Shown here: positions 58,223 to 59,612 of the stretch, piece after piece | Layout of the letters: the number at the start of each line of letters is the position of its first letter | How positions within the stretch are numbered: position 1 is the first letter of the stretch | From: Rhodocyclaceae bacterium | Lineage (GTDB): Bacteria; Pseudomonadota; Gammaproteobacteria; Burkholderiales; Rhodocyclaceae | Reading direction: 5' to 3' | Assembly (NCBI GenBank): GCA_003963315.1 | Contig: RXJP01000009.1 | Span: forward strand, 1 to 59,612 | Length of the DNA: 59,612 nucleotides | Translations under genes and position numbers: made by a program | The notes under the pieces: model-generated | What the model was told of the DNA's origin: nothing | The model's database searches: none | What the model saw: the letters and a program-made list of their open reading frames with translations, nothing else

Positions 58223-59430
58223 GGTGTTACCTCCCGCAGAACCGTCAACAGCGTATCCCCCGCCTCGGCGGGGGCCACCATCACCCTGAGGCCTTTTGCC
58301 TCTAGCCGCGAACGCAGGTCGTCAAGACCCTGGGGGGGCAAGGGGGCAAAGCGGAAGGACAATCGGCGGTCGGTGTACACCACCGCCTTCAATCCCTTGC
58401 CCACGGCGTCTCCTATCAGGGATGAAGTCTCCGCCAGCAGCGCGAGGGCGTCATCGCTGCGCAACAGGCCTCGGGCGCCGTACAACCCGTCCAACTGCTG
58501 ACGAGCCTGGGCACGGGGATCCATCACCGGTACCCCGGGAAAGGTTGCCTGAAACTGCGCCACATCGCTTTGCTCCGCCTGTGCCAGGTGATGGTGCTGC
58601 AAGCCCAACTGCACCGCCAGCACGCCCCAATGGGCCAGGATCACCACCACCGCCAGCATCAAGGCCGGCCTCAACGGCCGCCAGCCCAAGCCCGTCGGGC
58701 GGGCGGGCGCGAAACCGCCATGAAGCAGATTGGCCTTATCCGCGCCCAATCGATACCACTGGTAATCCATTGGCACCTGCGCCACCGGAATTTCCAGCGT
58801 TCCTTGCCAGTCGGCCACGTTTGCGGGGGCGTCCGACGAGCGCAACACATCCAGGGTCGGGGTTTCCGCCTCGGTGACTCCCCTCGTCGCCAGAATGGCC
58901 TTGAGCAAGGCGGGTGGCCCACCGCCCTCGGCATCCAGGGCCAGGCGCGGTTGTCCTGGCCGGTGCAGCAGTGCCGTCCCATCGGACAGCGCAAGACGCC
59001 ATCCCCGCCCTGCCCCCAGATCGCTTTGCAGCTCGCTGTACAGGGCCGCCAGGGGAAGGCCCAGTGCTTCGAATTGGGCGACGACATTGCCGATACGGCG
59101 GCGATCCACCACCAGCACGTCCATTCGGCCACCTTGTCGGCTGCAGGGCGTGAGGTGGCACTGGGCAACATCGCCCAGCAGCACATCCTCCATCGCCCCG
59201 GCCAACAATCCAGGCAGGTCGCGGCGGGAGAATTTCTCCGGCATGGCAACGCGCACGCAGTTGGCTTGGGGTGCCGACAACACAGCCTCATGGACATCGG
59301 CCTGGGGCCAACGCAAGGCATCGGATTCTCCATCAGCCTTCCGGCGTCCCTCCTCGTCGAGCAGGACCCACCGTGTCCGTGGTTGCAGGGGCCAGGATTC
59401 CCCCACGAATACTCTCAGCGTCGTCGTCAC
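58219..59430 (-). CDS. gspL: type II secretion system protein GspL
   Basis: A 403-residue protein from the GTG at 59430. This start overlaps the gspK stop (GTGA) and begins TTTLRVFVGES, the usual GspL start. The ATG at 59460 would add ten atypical residues. The cytoplasmic actin-like domain covers about residues 1-240 (LVVDRRRIGNVVAQFEALGLPLAALYSE). A membrane helix follows (RPALMLAVVVILAHWGVLAVQL), then a periplasmic ferredoxin-like domain. GspL links the ATPase GspE to the inner-membrane platform. Its position between gspK and gspM confirms the identity. Confidence 0.9.
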   Translation of the reverse strand: MTTTLRVFVGESWPLQPRTRWVLLDEEGRRKADGESDALRWPQADVHEAVLSAPQANCVRVAMPEKFSRRDLPGLLAGAMEDVLLGDVAQCHLTPCSRQGGRMDVLVVDRRRIGNVVAQFEALGLPLAALYSELQSDLGAGRGWRLALSDGTALLHRPGQPRLALDAEGGGPPALLKAILATRGVTEAETPTLDVLRSSDAPANVADWQGTLEIPVAQVPMDYQWYRLGADKANLLHGGFAPARPTGLGWRPLRPALMLAVVVILAHWGVLAVQLGLQHHHLAQAEQSDVAQFQATFPGVPVMDPRAQARQQLDGLYGARGLLRSDDALALLAETSSLIGDAVGKGLKAVVYTDRRLSFRFAPLPPQGLDDLRSRLEAKGLRVMVAPAEAGDTLLTVLREVTP

Positions 59431-59612
59431 AATAATTTCTGCCAGATAATGGATGGCCACACCGTTTTCCTGTCGAGCAGGACTTCCATGCGGGTCAGGG
59501 CCTGACCGTATTTTGCACTGCCTACCGCCAGAAAGTAGCGGCTGGTTACCGCCAGGTTCGCCCCCCTAACCTCCCTAGCCGACTTCGGCAGGCGACTGGT
59601 GAAGTCGGCTAG
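59427..59612 (-). CDS. gspK: type II secretion system protein GspK, C-terminal part (cut by window edge)
   Basis: A frame of 61 residues enters from the right edge and ends at TGA 59429-59427, overlapping the gspL GTG. The tail contains NLAVTSRYFLAVGSAKYGQ and RMEVLLDRK, the pattern of the GspK C-terminus (SRYF... followed by a beta-strand pair). Identity is inferred from these residues and from gene order K-L-M-N. The rest, including the pseudopilin helix, is outside the window. Confidence 0.8.
   Translation of the reverse strand, partial: LADFTSRLPKSAREVRGANLAVTSRYFLAVGSAKYGQALTRMEVLLDRKTVWPSIIWQKLL

Overview
The window looks like a chromosomal segment of a GC-rich betaproteobacterium, probably from the Rhodocyclales/Nitrosomonadales group. 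The evidence is a block of exopolysaccharide genes of the exosortase A (XrtA/PEP-CTERM) type, an adjoining type II secretion operon (gspK-L-M-N), ECF sigma and LysR regulators, and many twin-arginine leaders. No rRNA, tRNA, CRISPR array, integrase or transposase was seen. Families and motifs were judged by reading the translated sequence. No database search was run.

Region 1 (1-8.9 kb, minus strand) is a long run of closely spaced genes. It starts with two related alpha/beta hydrolases that have an Asp nucleophile, a GlcG/HbpS-type protein, an FMN oxidoreductase, a cupin, a Tat-exported haloacid-dehalogenase-like protein and an MFS transporter. It continues with a cytochrome c, a metallophosphoesterase lipoprotein, a CuA-type cupredoxin, and an ECF sigma/anti-sigma pair cut by the window edge. 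A CGNR zinc-finger regulator is divergent at 8.94 kb. The gap between holds a good promoter for the long operon, with a GTTAC-type inverted repeat at its predicted start site. Region 2 (9.5-12.3 kb) is a LysR regulator divergent from an AhpD-like protein, an NTF2-like protein and a PNPOx-like flavoprotein.

Region 3 (12.5-32.7 kb) is the most unusual part. Two genes for UDP-GalNAcA (tviB/tviC type) are followed, after a convergent JmjC-like oxygenase gene, by one 13-kb gene for a hybrid NRPS-PKS. Its domain order is A-T-KS-AT-ACP-aminotransferase-C-A-T-C-A-T, with no thioesterase. Next, coupled by 4-base overlaps, come a phosphopantetheinyl transferase, an alpha/beta hydrolase of the exosortase-associated type, and an alpha/beta hydrolase fused to an ATP-grasp ligase. 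The binding-pocket codes read as Pro, Gly and Gly. The predicted chain is a proline-derived beta-amino acid followed by Gly-Gly. Its place inside a polysaccharide locus suggests, as inference only, that the product modifies the glycan.

Region 4 (32.7-51.1 kb) is the polysaccharide assembly block. The minus strand encodes two NodB-type deacetylases, two GT4 glycosyltransferases, a NodS-like methyltransferase, a Wzy/O-ligase-like protein and a Wzx-like flippase. The plus strand encodes a beta-helix lipoprotein, two membrane acyltransferases, a second beta-helix protein, a GT4, a deacetylase-like protein and a GT2. Region 5 (51.1-56.9 kb, minus strand) is the XrtA-type export operon: outer-membrane export lipoprotein, chain-length regulator, tyrosine autokinase, outer-membrane beta-barrel protein and ATPase. 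The exosortase gene and PEP-CTERM proteins are not in the window. Region 6 (57.0-59.6 kb, minus strand) is gspK (partial), gspL, gspM and gspN.
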